Numbered from the stretch's first letter, positions 1 through 7,482 are shown. The stretch: 19,513 bases of DNA from Betaproteobacteria bacterium (GCA_012274175.1 JAAOZZ010000123.1:1-19513); one strand, 5' to 3'. Notes: a model not told the origin generated them from the sequence alone. Translations and numbers: made by a program.

Positions 1-1020
1 CGATGGGGCGGGAGCCGAAGTTGCGATGGGGGCCGGCACAACCGCCTGCGATGGAGCGCTCGACGCCGCGCTCGGCGCCGGCGCGGCGTCGGCGGGCCCG
101 GGAGCGGGCACGGACACGAACTGGGCGAGCACGAATCCGAGCACCACGCCCGCGGCGAGGCCGCCCGCGGCAACGCTCGCGAGGCGCCGCGGAGATTCGC
201 GCCGCGTGACCACGATCTGCGTATCGGTGATAGCGGCGCGCGCATGGTCGGCCGTCACGGTGTGGGTGCCCGCGGCGAAGGCGGCGAGCAGCGTCTTGTC
301 GGCGTAGATGTTGATGCGCCGGGTGAGGCCCTCGGAGGCTTCCGCGATGATGCGCAAGGCCTCGGCGCCGAAGAGATCCGGGCCGTGGTAGCCGGCCGCG
401 CGCAGGCGGAAGTTCACGTAGTCCTTCACCTCCCGCGGTGGCAGAGGCGCGAGCGCGAAGCTGTGGGTGATGCGTTCCTTCAGCTGGCGCATGTGCGGCA
501 GCGCCAGGTGCTGGTCGAGCTCGGGCTGCCCGAAGAGCACGATCTGCAGCAGCTTCTCGGTCCCGGTCTCGAGGTTGGAAAGCAGCCGGATCTCCTCGAG
601 CGTGGCGAGCGGCATCGCGTGCGCCTCGTCGATGAGTGCCACCACCTGCTTGCCGGTCCCGTGGATCTCGATCAGCCGCTCCTGGAGCGCGCGCACGAGC
701 TTCGTGGTGTTGGCCCCGGCCGTCTCGATCGACAGGTCGCTCGCGATCGCCGCGAGCATCTCGTCGCGGGTGAGGCTGGGCACCGCGAGGTAGATGGTCT
801 CGACGCTCTCCGGCAGGCGTTCCATCAGCACGCGGCAGAGCATCGTCTTGCCGCTGCCCACCTCGCCGGTGACCTTCACCATGCCCTCGCCGGCGGTGAT
901 CGCGTAGAGCAGCGCCTCGAGGGTCGTGCCGCGATTGGCGCCGGAGAAGAAGAACTCGGTGTGCGGCGTGATGCGGAACGGCGCTTCGCGCAAACCGAAG
1001 TGTTCGAGGTACATCGTCAT
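1..1020 (-). CDS. MshM/ExeA-type AAA ATPase with membrane anchor (partial, 3' end outside window)
   Basis: Reading the minus strand from 1020 gives 340 codons without a stop, so the C-terminus lies beyond the window. The start MTMYLEHFGL resembles the MSHA-pilus ATPase MshM and the secretion ATPase ExeA/GspA. Walker A is GEVGSGKT (residues 52-59) and Walker B is VVALIDEAH (126-134). The AAA domain covers about 1-265. A hydrophobic Ala/Gly/Val segment (about 281-300) follows, then a Pro/Ala-rich linker that is probably periplasmic. ExeA-like proteins use ATP to help place envelope machines across the peptidoglycan, often through a periplasmic wall-binding domain; that domain would be outside the window. 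It lies 40 bp downstream of a sigma-54 response regulator on the same strand and is probably cotranscribed with it. In-frame starts at 1044 and 1014 are also possible; the 1014 start gives the usual MYLxHFGL beginning. The family is secure, the exact role is not. Confidence 0.82.
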   Translation of the reverse strand, partial: MTMYLEHFGLREAPFRITPHTEFFFSGANRGTTLEALLYAITAGEGMVKVTGEVGSGKTMLCRVLMERLPESVETIYLAVPSLTRDEMLAAIASDLSIETAGANTTKLVRALQERLIEIHGTGKQVVALIDEAHAMPLATLEEIRLLSNLETGTEKLLQIVLFGQPELDQHLALPHMRQLKERITHSFALAPLPPREVKDYVNFRLRAAGYHGPDLFGAEALRIIAEASEGLTRRINIYADKTLLAAFAAGTHTVTADHARAAITDTQIVVTRRESPRRLASVAAGGLAAGVVLGFVLAQFVSVPAPGPADAAPAPSAASSAPSQAVVPAPIATSAPAPS

Positions 1021-1060
1021 GGACGCTCGGCGGGGCGGCGGCATCTGGTTGTTCGAAAAA

Positions 1061-2488
1061 TCAGCCCCGCGCCTCGCCCGGATCGGAGGAGCCCAGTTTA
1101 GCACCGGATCTTCCGGCCGCCTCCAGGCGTCCGTAGAGGGTGCTGCGCGATACCCCCAGGATCTTCGCCGCCTGGGACATGTTGCCGTTGGCGATCTCGA
1201 GGGCGGCGTCCAGGTAGGCCTGCTCGACGCCCTTCAGCGTGGCGTCCAGGCTGAACGAAGGCGCGCCCAGCAGCTCTTCGCGGGCGCGCGCCACCGGGTC
1301 GGCGCGCGGGCCCTCCGCGGCCGGGGCGAATTCGGCCTCGAGCTCCGCCTCGCCCACGGTGTATCCCGCGTACTTGGTGGTGAGGCGGATCACGATGTTC
1401 TTCAGCTCGCGCACGTTGCCGGGAAATCCGTACCCGAGCCAGCGCGCCAGGGCGGACTCGTCGAACGTGAAGGGTTCGCTTCCCGCCTTGGTTGCATAAA
1501 GACCGCGGTAGTAGTCGAGCAGCCGCACCCGGTCGGCTCCCAGCTCGCGCAGCGGCGGCACCACGAGCTCGAACACCGAGAGGCGATGGTAGAGGTCGGA
1601 GCGGAAGCGGCCGCGGGCGACTTCCTCGCGCAAGTCGCGGTTGGTGGCCGCCACGATGCGGGCGCGGCTCACGCGCGTCTGGGTCTCTCCCACCCGCTGG
1701 TACTCGCCGTTCTCGAGCACGCGCAGCAGCTTCGGTTGCAGCTCGGGAGGCAGCTCGCCGATCTCGTCGAGGAAGAGGGTGCCCTCGCCCGCGTCCTCGA
1801 AGTAGCCCGATTTCGCCTGCTGCGCGCCGGTGAAGGCGCCCTTGGCGTAGCCGAAGAGCGTGGGCTCGACCAGCGTGGGCGAGATGGCCGCGCAGTTGAG
1901 CGCGAGGTAAGGCTCCCGCGCCCGCGGGCTCAGGTGGTGCAGCGAGTACGCCACGCGCTCCTTGCCGCTGCCGGACTCCCCTTCGATGAGGGCGGGGAAG
2001 GAAGAAGCGGCATACAGGTCGATCTGGCTCCTGAGCCGGCGCACCGCGGGGCTGTCCCCGATGATCGTGCGCGAGCTCTCCGCGTCGTCGTCGCGGTGCT
2101 CGAGCGCTCCCGAGTCGAGGGCGCGGGCGAGGGCGGCGCGCAGGAACTGCGGGTCACAGGGCTTGGGCACCAGGTCCACGGCGCCCAGCGCGCGCGCCCG
2201 GCGGGCGTTCGACTGCTCGTTCTGCCCGGTGAGCACGAGGATGCGCACCTCGGGCGCGTGGGCGAGCAGGTCCCCCACCAGCTTGAAACCCTCGTTGGGC
2301 AGGTGGGGCACCGGGGGCAGCCCCAGATCGACCAGGGCGAGGTCGGGGCGCAAGCCTTCGCGCAGCGCGCGCACCGCCCCGGCGCGATCGGCGGCGCGAG
2401 TCACCTCGTAATCGTCCGCCAGGGCGAAGGCGAGGCTCTCGCCGATCAGCGGATCGTCGTCCACCAGCAGCAGGCGTGGCTTTTTCAC
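1061..2488 (-). CDS. NtrC-type sigma-54-dependent response regulator, PrsR-like
   Basis: The protein is 475 aa with three domains. The receiver (1-125) has acidic residues D10 and D11, phospho-acceptor D54 and K109. The AAA+ sigma-54 activator domain (about 140-375) has Walker A GESGSGKE (170-177), the sigma-54 contact loop GAFTGA (217-222), Walker B LFLDEIGE (238-245) and arginines around 294-302. A Fis-type helix-turn-helix lies at about 418-458. It should activate sigma-54 promoters when phosphorylated. The receiver text DLGLPP, an EG two-thirds of a turn later, and KPCDP recalls PrsR, the regulator found with PEP-CTERM/exosortase polysaccharide loci. I saw no exosortase or PEP-CTERM protein here, so that link is tentative. 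No histidine kinase is adjacent. The start is GTG at 2488, with no clear ribosome binding site. It is divergent from mlaF and upstream of the MshM-like ATPase, its likely operon partner. Confidence 0.88.
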   Translation of the reverse strand: MKKPRLLLVDDDPLIGESLAFALADDYEVTRAADRAGAVRALREGLRPDLALVDLGLPPVPHLPNEGFKLVGDLLAHAPEVRILVLTGQNEQSNARRARALGAVDLVPKPCDPQFLRAALARALDSGALEHRDDDAESSRTIIGDSPAVRRLRSQIDLYAASSFPALIEGESGSGKERVAYSLHHLSPRAREPYLALNCAAISPTLVEPTLFGYAKGAFTGAQQAKSGYFEDAGEGTLFLDEIGELPPELQPKLLRVLENGEYQRVGETQTRVSRARIVAATNRDLREEVARGRFRSDLYHRLSVFELVVPPLRELGADRVRLLDYYRGLYATKAGSEPFTFDESALARWLGYGFPGNVRELKNIVIRLTTKYAGYTVGEAELEAEFAPAAEGPRADPVARAREELLGAPSFSLDATLKGVEQAYLDAALEIANGNMSQAAKILGVSRSTLYGRLEAAGRSGAKLGSSDPGEARG

Positions 2489-2519
2489 GGGTGGGCATCG
2501 CGGCAGGGCATCGCGAACG

Positions 2520-2525
2520 ATTATA
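2520..2525 (-). promoter_or_regulatory. -10 element of the response-regulator promoter
   Basis: The minus strand reads TATAAT here, a perfect sigma-70 -10 box, followed by a leader of about 25 nt before the GTG at 2488. No good -35 box is found at 16-18 bp; the best is a weak CTTTG-like stretch near 2541-2547. This is a prediction from sequence only. Confidence 0.5.
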
Positions 2526-2547
2526 GGGGAGGGGCGCGATGCAAAGC

Positions 2548-2556
2548 TGGTAAAAT
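2548..2556 (+). promoter_or_regulatory. Extended -10 element of the mlaF promoter
   Basis: The sequence TGGTAAAAT fits an extended -10 box (TGn followed by TAAAAT). It would start transcription near 2563, about 24 nt before the mlaF GTG. No -35 box is visible at 17 bp, which extended -10 promoters can tolerate. It is the only evident promoter ahead of the long plus-strand gene array. Its distance to the opposing -10 box (2520-2525) is only 22 bp. Confidence 0.5.
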
Positions 2557-2586
2557 CGTGATTCCCTTCGCCTCGTATTTCCCCGC

Positions 2587-3405
2587 GTGCCCGAAGACAT
2601 CCTGGTCGACGTCCAGTCGGTGAGCTTTTCGTACGACCGCAGCCCGGTCCTCAAGGGAATCCGCATGCGCGTTCCGCGCGGAAAGATGGTCGCGATCATG
2701 GGGGCTTCGGGCAGCGGCAAGACCACGCTGCTGCGCATCATCGGCGGGCAGCTGCGACCGAGCGCGGGCGGGGTCTACATCGCCGGCCACGCCGTGCACG
2801 AGCTCGACTCCGCCGACCTCTACCGACTGCGCCGGCGCATGAGCATGCTGTACCAGCACGGGGCGCTCTTCACCGACCTCACCGTATACGAGAACGTCGC
2901 ATTCCCGCTGCGGGAGCAGACGAAATTCGGCGAGGCGATGATCCGCGACCTCGTGCTGATGAAGCTGGAAGCGGTGGGCATGCGCGGCGCCCACCGGCTC
3001 ATGCCCGCGGAGCTCTCCGGGGGCATGGCCCGCAGGGTGGCGCTCGCGCGGGCGGTGGTCCTCGATCCGCTGCTCGTCATGTACGACGAGCCGTTCGCCG
3101 GCCTCGATCCCATCGCGCTCGCCGTGATCGGGCAGCTGATCCGCAAGCTGAACGACGCGCTGGGCGCCACCTCGATCGTCGTGTCCCACGACGTGGTGGA
3201 GTCCCTCTCGATCGTCGACTACCTCTATTTCATTTCCGAGGGCGTGATCGTGGGCGAAGGCACGCCCGACGAGATCCGCCGCTCCCCGATGCCCTACGTG
3301 CGCCAGTTCGTGAATGGCGAGATCGACGGGCCGGTGCCGTTCCATTACCCGGCGCGCCCCTATGCGGTGGACGTGCGCCTGGCGCCCGGGGGCGGACATG
3401 TTTGA
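2587..3405 (+). CDS. mlaF: Mla phospholipid transport ATPase MlaF
   Basis: This 272-aa protein is the ATP-hydrolysing subunit of the MlaFEDB complex, which moves phospholipids at the inner membrane and supports outer-membrane lipid asymmetry. It has Walker A GASGSGKT (39-46), Q-loop Q90, signature LSGGM (143-147), Walker B ending in YDEP (166-169) and switch H201. The phrases MGASGSGKTTLLR and YQHGALFTDLTVYENVAFPLRE are typical of MlaF rather than of general ABC ATPases. The start is GTG at 2587, without an obvious ribosome binding site; the next in-frame ATG falls just before Walker A and would remove the first strands. Its last codons overlap mlaE by 8 bases, which suggests translational coupling. 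The C-terminal tail after about residue 240 is a common Mla feature that contacts the neighbouring subunit. Confidence 0.94.
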   Translation: MPEDILVDVQSVSFSYDRSPVLKGIRMRVPRGKMVAIMGASGSGKTTLLRIIGGQLRPSAGGVYIAGHAVHELDSADLYRLRRRMSMLYQHGALFTDLTVYENVAFPLREQTKFGEAMIRDLVLMKLEAVGMRGAHRLMPAELSGGMARRVALARAVVLDPLLVMYDEPFAGLDPIALAVIGQLIRKLNDALGATSIVVSHDVVESLSIVDYLYFISEGVIVGEGTPDEIRRSPMPYVRQFVNGEIDGPVPFHYPARPYAVDVRLAPGGGHV

Positions 3406-4195
3406 CCGGATCCGCCGCGGCCTCGAGACCCTGGGACACCGGTTCATCGGCGGCATCTGGCGCGTGGGGTCGATGGCGCGCTTCTTCACGCTCGTGCTCG
3501 CCTCCTCGGGCACGAGCTTCCACCGCTTCCGCCTGGTGATGCGGGAGGTCTACTTCAGCGGCGTGCTCTCGCTCATCATCATCATCGTCTCGGGCCTGTT
3601 CGTGGGGATGGTGCTGGGGCTGCAGGGCTTCGAGACCCTGCAGAAGTACGGCGCGACCGAATCGATCGGCGTGCTGGTGGCCCTGTCGCTCGTGCGCGAG
3701 CTGGGTCCCGTGGTGGCGGCCCTGCTCTTCGCTTCCCGCGCGGGATCGGCGATCACGGCGGAGATCGGGCTCATGAAGGTGACCGAGCAGCTCTCCGCGA
3801 TGGACATGATGGCGGTCTCGCCCATGGCGCGGGTGATCGCGCCGCGCTTCTGGGCGGGGGTGATCTCGATGCCGCTGCTGGCGGCCCTCTTCGCGGCCAT
3901 GGGCGTCTTCGGCGGCTACATCGTGGCCGTGGTCCTGATCGGCGTGGACAACGGCGCCTTCTGGTCGCAAATGCAGGCCGCGGTCGACTTCCGGTATGAT
4001 GTTTTGAACGGCGTCGTGAAGAGTTTCGTGTTCGGAATCGCCATCACGGTCATCGCCACTTTCGAAGGCTACGATGCTCCGCCCACCGCCGAGGGCGTCT
4101 CGCGGGCGACCACCCGCACGGTGGTGAGCTCGGCGCTCACGATCCTCGCCCTGGACCTCGTGCTCACCTCGCTCATGCTGCGCGGCGAGAGCTAG
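3398..4195 (+). CDS. mlaE: Mla phospholipid transport permease MlaE
   Basis: This 265-aa inner-membrane permease is the transmembrane subunit of MlaFEDB. Hydrophobic segments lie at about 55-77, 92-112, 152-182, 205-222 and 243-262. The conserved MlaE block ELGPVVAALLFASRAGSAI with the following AEIG (101-124) is intact, as is the Q-x-x-A-M-x-x-M stretch at 131-138. The ATG at 3398 lies inside the end of mlaF (8-base overlap) and gives an N-terminus starting MFDRIRRGLE; the frame is open further upstream, but that stretch is translated from the mlaF coding region and looks unlike MlaE. The protein works with MlaF (ATPase), MlaD (lipid-binding hexamer) and MlaB (STAS regulator), all encoded next to it. 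Confidence 0.94.
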   Translation: MFDRIRRGLETLGHRFIGGIWRVGSMARFFTLVLASSGTSFHRFRLVMREVYFSGVLSLIIIIVSGLFVGMVLGLQGFETLQKYGATESIGVLVALSLVRELGPVVAALLFASRAGSAITAEIGLMKVTEQLSAMDMMAVSPMARVIAPRFWAGVISMPLLAALFAAMGVFGGYIVAVVLIGVDNGAFWSQMQAAVDFRYDVLNGVVKSFVFGIAITVIATFEGYDAPPTAEGVSRATTRTVVSSALTILALDLVLTSLMLRGES

Positions 4196-4232
4196 GCGGA
4201 CCAACCTTCCGGAACCACTCGCGAACGAAACG

Positions 4233-4799
4233 ATGGAAAGAACGACGATCGATCTCTGGTTCGGCGCCTTCGTCACCGCGGGATTCGCCGCGCTGCTGGT
4301 CCTCGCGCTGAAGGTGGGCAATCTCGGCGCCGAGCGCGCCAACGAGACTTACCGCGTGGAAGCGAGATTCGACAACATCGGCGGCCTCAAGGTGCGCGCC
4401 CCGGTGAGGAGCGCGGGTGTCCTCGTGGGCAGGGTCTTCGACATCCGCTTCGACAACGATCGCTACCAGGCGAACGTGACGCTCGCCCTGGACAAGCGCT
4501 ACACGTTCCCGAAGGACACCACCGCCTCGGTCCTCACCTCGGGCCTGCTGGGCGAGACCTACGTGGGCCTGGACGCGGGAGGCGACGAAAAGAAGCTAGT
4601 GGCGGGCGATCGCATCACCATCACGCAATCGGCGGTGGTCCTGGAGCGCCTGATCAGCCAGCTCCTTTTCAGCAAGGCCCAGGAGGGTCCCGCCAACGGG
4701 GCGAATCCGGGCGGCGCCGGGAATGGGGGCGAGGCCGCGAAGCCCGCCGCCGCGGCTCCTGCCGCCGCCGCGGCCCCGGCCGGCGCGGCGAAAAAGTAG
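4233..4799 (+). CDS. mlaD: MCE-domain lipid-binding protein MlaD
   Basis: This 188-aa protein is anchored by one N-terminal membrane segment (about 8-27) and carries one MCE/MlaD domain (about 39-117) in the periplasm. Typical motifs are FDNIGGLKVRAPVRSAGVLVGRV and the later LLGETYVGLDAGG. Family members form a hexameric ring that passes phospholipids between MlaE and MlaC. Residues 132-148 (SAVVLERLISQLLFSKA) match the pore-lining helix. The last 40 residues are Gly/Ala/Pro-rich low-complexity sequence ending in KK, probably disordered. The gene follows mlaE by 37 bp, with no strong ribosome binding site. In many betaproteobacteria the lipoprotein gene mlaA (vacJ) follows mlaD; here only 67 bp separate it from mlaC. 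Confidence 0.93.
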   Translation: MERTTIDLWFGAFVTAGFAALLVLALKVGNLGAERANETYRVEARFDNIGGLKVRAPVRSAGVLVGRVFDIRFDNDRYQANVTLALDKRYTFPKDTTASVLTSGLLGETYVGLDAGGDEKKLVAGDRITITQSAVVLERLISQLLFSKAQEGPANGANPGGAGNGGEAAKPAAAAPAAAAAPAGAAKK

Positions 4800-4824
4800 C
4801 GCGCTGAAACCGCGCCCCTCCCCC

Positions 4825-4847
4825 GAGGTCGAACCAGGCCGGACCTC
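4825..4847 (+). other. Inverted repeat in the mlaD-mlaC gap
   Basis: GAGGTC (4825-4830) and GACCTC (4842-4847) are perfect 6-base arms around an 11-base loop, 19 bases upstream of the mlaC ATG. It has no T-tract, so it does not look like an intrinsic terminator. It could form an RNA hairpin in the mRNA leader of mlaC that affects RNA stability or ribosome access. The function is unproven, and arms of this length can arise by chance in GC-rich DNA. Confidence 0.35.
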
Positions 4848-4866
4848 CCTACAGGTAAATACTCCC

Positions 4867-5487
4867 ATGTTCCGTTCGCTCATAGCCCTGCTGGCCCTCC
4901 TGGTCTCCGCGGCCGCCTTCGCCCAGGAGACCCCCGACGGTCTCGTGAAGAGGACCACCGACGAGGTGCTGGCCATCATCAAGTCCGACAAGGACGTGCA
5001 GAACGGCAACTCCGCCAAGGTCGTGCAGCTCGCCGAGGTCAAGGTGCTCCCCCATTTCGATTTCATGCGCATGACGCGCCTCGCGGTGGGCCGCAACTGG
5101 TCCAAGGCGAGCGAGGCGCAGAAGGAAGCCCTGGTCAAGGAATTCCGCACGATGCTGGTACGCACCTATTCGACCTCGCTCGGCACCTATCGCAACCAGA
5201 CGATCGAGGTGAAGCCGCTCAAGGCCGCGCCCCAGGACACGGACGTCACGGTGAGGACGGCGGTGATCCAGCAGGGCGGACCCCCGATCCCGATCGATTA
5301 CGCGATGGAGAAGACCGACGGCGGCTGGAAGGTCTACGACGTGGTGATCGACGGCGCCTCGCTCGTGACGACCTATCGCGGATCCTTCAACGACGAGATC
5401 CAGAAGTCGGGCATCGACGGGCTCGTGAAGACGCTCGAGGAGCGCAACCGCAGTCAGCAGCCCCCGGCGGCGCCGAAGAAGAAGTGA
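4867..5487 (+). CDS. mlaC: Periplasmic phospholipid carrier MlaC
   Basis: This 206-aa protein belongs to the MlaC/Ttg2D (toluene tolerance) family, which shuttles phospholipids between the outer-membrane MlaA complex and inner-membrane MlaD. Residues 1-19 form a Sec signal peptide (MFRSLIALLALLVSAAAFA), with probable cleavage before Q20. The family core is clear: VLPHFDFMRMTRLAVGRNW, the LVKEFRTMLVRTYSTSL helix, and DYAMEKTDGGWKVYDVVIDGASLVTTYR near the C-terminus. ATG 4867 was chosen because it places the signal peptide at the N-terminus; the frame is open further upstream but gives Arg/Pro-rich sequence. It ends in a short Pro/Lys tail. The mlaB start codon overlaps its stop by 4 bases. Confidence 0.93.
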   Translation: MFRSLIALLALLVSAAAFAQETPDGLVKRTTDEVLAIIKSDKDVQNGNSAKVVQLAEVKVLPHFDFMRMTRLAVGRNWSKASEAQKEALVKEFRTMLVRTYSTSLGTYRNQTIEVKPLKAAPQDTDVTVRTAVIQQGGPPIPIDYAMEKTDGGWKVYDVVIDGASLVTTYRGSFNDEIQKSGIDGLVKTLEERNRSQQPPAAPKKK

Positions 5488-5801
5488 ATACCGCCGCCCG
5501 CGACGAGGTCCTGAAGCTCACCGAGGGAGCGCTCTCCTTCGAGACCATTCCGGCGGTGCTCGCCGAGAGCGAGGCCTATGCGGCCCGCCCGGACCTCCCG
5601 GATCGCCTCGTCATCGATTTCTCCGCCATCACCGGCGTCGATTCCTCCGCGGTCGCGCTGTTGCTCGAATGGCGCCGTCTCGCCCTCGCCCGGGGCAAGA
5701 CCCTCGAGTTTTCCAACCTTCCTGCCAACCTCATGGCGCTCGCCGAGCTCTACGGCGTGGCCGAGCTGATCCAGGCGCACCGTCCCGCAACCGCGCCGTG
5801 A
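5484..5801 (+). CDS. mlaB: STAS-domain protein MlaB
   Basis: This 105-aa single STAS domain is the small cytoplasmic subunit that binds MlaF and is needed for activity and stability of the transporter. The signature LVIDFSAITGVDSSAVALLLEW (42-63) matches the STAS switch region, with S54/S55 at the position phosphorylated in anti-sigma-factor antagonists. The start is a GTG overlapping the mlaC stop (GTGA), so translation is probably coupled. Two bases separate its stop from the next gene, an ABC ATPase. Position at the end of the mla set and family length both support mlaB over a general anti-sigma antagonist. Confidence 0.88.
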   Translation: MNTAARDEVLKLTEGALSFETIPAVLAESEAYAARPDLPDRLVIDFSAITGVDSSAVALLLEWRRLALARGKTLEFSNLPANLMALAELYGVAELIQAHRPATAP

Positions 5802-5803
5802 CC

Positions 5804-6721
5804 ATGGCGCACGCCGTCGTGGTGCGCGACGTGCGCAAGCGTTTCGGCGCCGTGCAGGCGCTCGCGGGCGTCTCGCTCGAAGTGCCCCGCGGGGAGTTCT
5901 TCGGCCTCCTGGGCCCCAACGGCGCGGGCAAGACCACCCTGATCTCGGCCCTGGGCGGGCTCGCCATCGCCGATTCCGGGCGCCTGGAGGTCATGGGCCA
6001 CGACGTGCAGGGCGACTACCGCGCCGCGCGCCGCGCCCTGGGCATCGTGCCCCAGGAAGTGGTCTTCGACCCGTTCTTCACGGTGCGCGAGACCCTCGAG
6101 ATCCAGTCGGGCTACTTCGGCCTGCGGCGCAACGGCGCCTGGATCGACGAGCTGCTCGAGCGCCTGGCGCTTGCCTCGAAGGCCGACGCCAACATGCGCA
6201 GCCTCTCCGGGGGCATGAAGCGGCGCGTGATGGTGGCCCAGGCGCTCGTGCACCGCCCGCCCGTGATCGTGCTGGACGAGCCCACCGCGGGCGTGGACGT
6301 GGAGCTGCGCCAGACGCTCTGGAGCTTCATCCGCGGGTTGAACGAGGCGGGGCACACCGTGGTGCTCACCACCCACTACCTCGAGGAGGCGCAGCAGCTG
6401 TGCTCGCGCATCGCGATGATGAAGGAAGGGCGCATCGTGGCGCTCGACACCACCGCGCGCCTGCTCGCGGCGTTCTCCGAGCGCGTGCTGCGCGTGAAGC
6501 TCGAGCGCGGGGCGCTGCCCGCGCCGCTCGCCGAGCGCGCGACCCGGGACGCCGCCGGGTGGTGGCGCTTTCCCATCGCGGACATGGCGCACGTCGAGCA
6601 GGCGCTCGCGAGCCTGCGGGAGGCCGGCGCCGTGCTCGCGAGCCTGGAGGTCGCCGAGCCGGAGCTGGAGCAGGTCTTCGTGAGGATCATGCACCGCGAG
6701 GAGCCGGCGGCGCGGCCATGA
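5804..6721 (+). CDS. ABC-2 type transporter ATPase (YadG-like)
   Basis: This 305-aa ATPase has Walker A GPNGAGKT (37-44), Q-loop Q84, signature LSGGMKR (134-140), Walker B VIVLDEP (154-160) and switch H191. A C-terminal extension of about 85 residues follows, as in exporter ATPases of the DrrA/CcmA/YadG type. Length and partner resemble E. coli YadG/YadH, whose substrate is not established. The gene starts 2 bases after mlaB and overlaps the permease gene by 4 bases (ATGA). In betaproteobacteria this pair often sits between the mla genes and ibaG-murA, which suggests an envelope-related cargo; this is inference. Confidence 0.9.
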   Translation: MAHAVVVRDVRKRFGAVQALAGVSLEVPRGEFFGLLGPNGAGKTTLISALGGLAIADSGRLEVMGHDVQGDYRAARRALGIVPQEVVFDPFFTVRETLEIQSGYFGLRRNGAWIDELLERLALASKADANMRSLSGGMKRRVMVAQALVHRPPVIVLDEPTAGVDVELRQTLWSFIRGLNEAGHTVVLTTHYLEEAQQLCSRIAMMKEGRIVALDTTARLLAAFSERVLRVKLERGALPAPLAERATRDAAGWWRFPIADMAHVEQALASLREAGAVLASLEVAEPELEQVFVRIMHREEPAARP

Positions 6722-7473
6722 CGGGCTTCCCGACGCTGCTCTACAAGGAGGTGCTGCGATTCTGGAAAGTGGGCTTCCAGACCGTGGCCGCCCCGGTGCT
6801 CTCCGCGCTCCTCTACCTCGTGGTGTTCGGCCACGCGCTCGCCGCCCACGTCCAGGCGTTTCCCGGCGTGAGCTACGCGCAGTTCCTCGTCCCGGGACTC
6901 GCGATGATGGCGATGCTGCAGAACGCGTTCGCCAACAGCTCCTCGTCGATCATCCAGTCGAAGATCACGGGCAACATCGTGTTCATCCTGCTCGCGCCCA
7001 TCGCGCCCGCGGAGATCTTCGCGGCCTACCTGCTCGCGGCGGTGGCGCGCGGCATTGCCGTGGGGCTCGGCGTCTTCGTGGCCACGCTGTGGATCGTTCC
7101 CGTGCCGGTCGAGCACCCGCTGTGGGCGTTCGCCTTCGCGGCCGTGGGCTCGGCGCTGCTCGCCGCGCTGGGGATCATTGCCGGCATCTGGTCCGAGAAG
7201 TTCGACCAGCTGGCCGCGTTCCAGAACTTCCTCGTGATGCCGCTCACATTCCTCGCCGGCGTGTTCTATTCCGTGCGTTCGCTGCCGCCGTTCTGGCAGT
7301 CGGTTTCCCGGCTCAATCCCTTCTTCTATGCGGTCGACGGCTTCCGCTACGGGTTCTTCGGGCAGTCGGACGTGGCGCCCTGGGCGAGCATCGCGTTTGC
7401 GAGCGGCGCCTTCGCTGCCCTATCATGGTTGGCCTTGCACCTTCTGCGCCGCGGCTACAAGCTGCGGCACTAG
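6718..7473 (+). CDS. ABC-2 type transporter permease (YadH-like)
   Basis: This 251-aa membrane protein is the partner of the preceding ATPase. About six hydrophobic segments are seen (near 21-42, 55-72, 98-128, 135-157, 167-185 and 222-243). The ABC-2 permease hallmark is present: NFLVMPLTFLAGVFYSV (170-186) followed by NPFFYAVDGFRYGFFG (200-215). Length and sequence match the YadH/NodJ-like family of small exporters. ATG 6718 overlaps the ATPase stop (ATGA), implying coupled translation and matched amounts of the two subunits. The substrate cannot be told from sequence. Confidence 0.9.
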   Translation: MTGFPTLLYKEVLRFWKVGFQTVAAPVLSALLYLVVFGHALAAHVQAFPGVSYAQFLVPGLAMMAMLQNAFANSSSSIIQSKITGNIVFILLAPIAPAEIFAAYLLAAVARGIAVGLGVFVATLWIVPVPVEHPLWAFAFAAVGSALLAALGIIAGIWSEKFDQLAAFQNFLVMPLTFLAGVFYSVRSLPPFWQSVSRLNPFFYAVDGFRYGFFGQSDVAPWASIAFASGAFAALSWLALHLLRRGYKLRH

Positions 7474-7482
7474 GACCACGCC

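Noticed and set aside
1..2488. A PEP-CTERM/exosortase system
   Set aside because: Only the regulator receiver hints at it; no exosortase, PEP-CTERM motif protein or sensor kinase PrsK is present in the window.
926..2623. 565-codon plus-strand open frame opposite the response regulator
   Set aside because: The opposite strand encodes a complete three-domain regulator; this frame shows no motif and is a GC-rich shadow.
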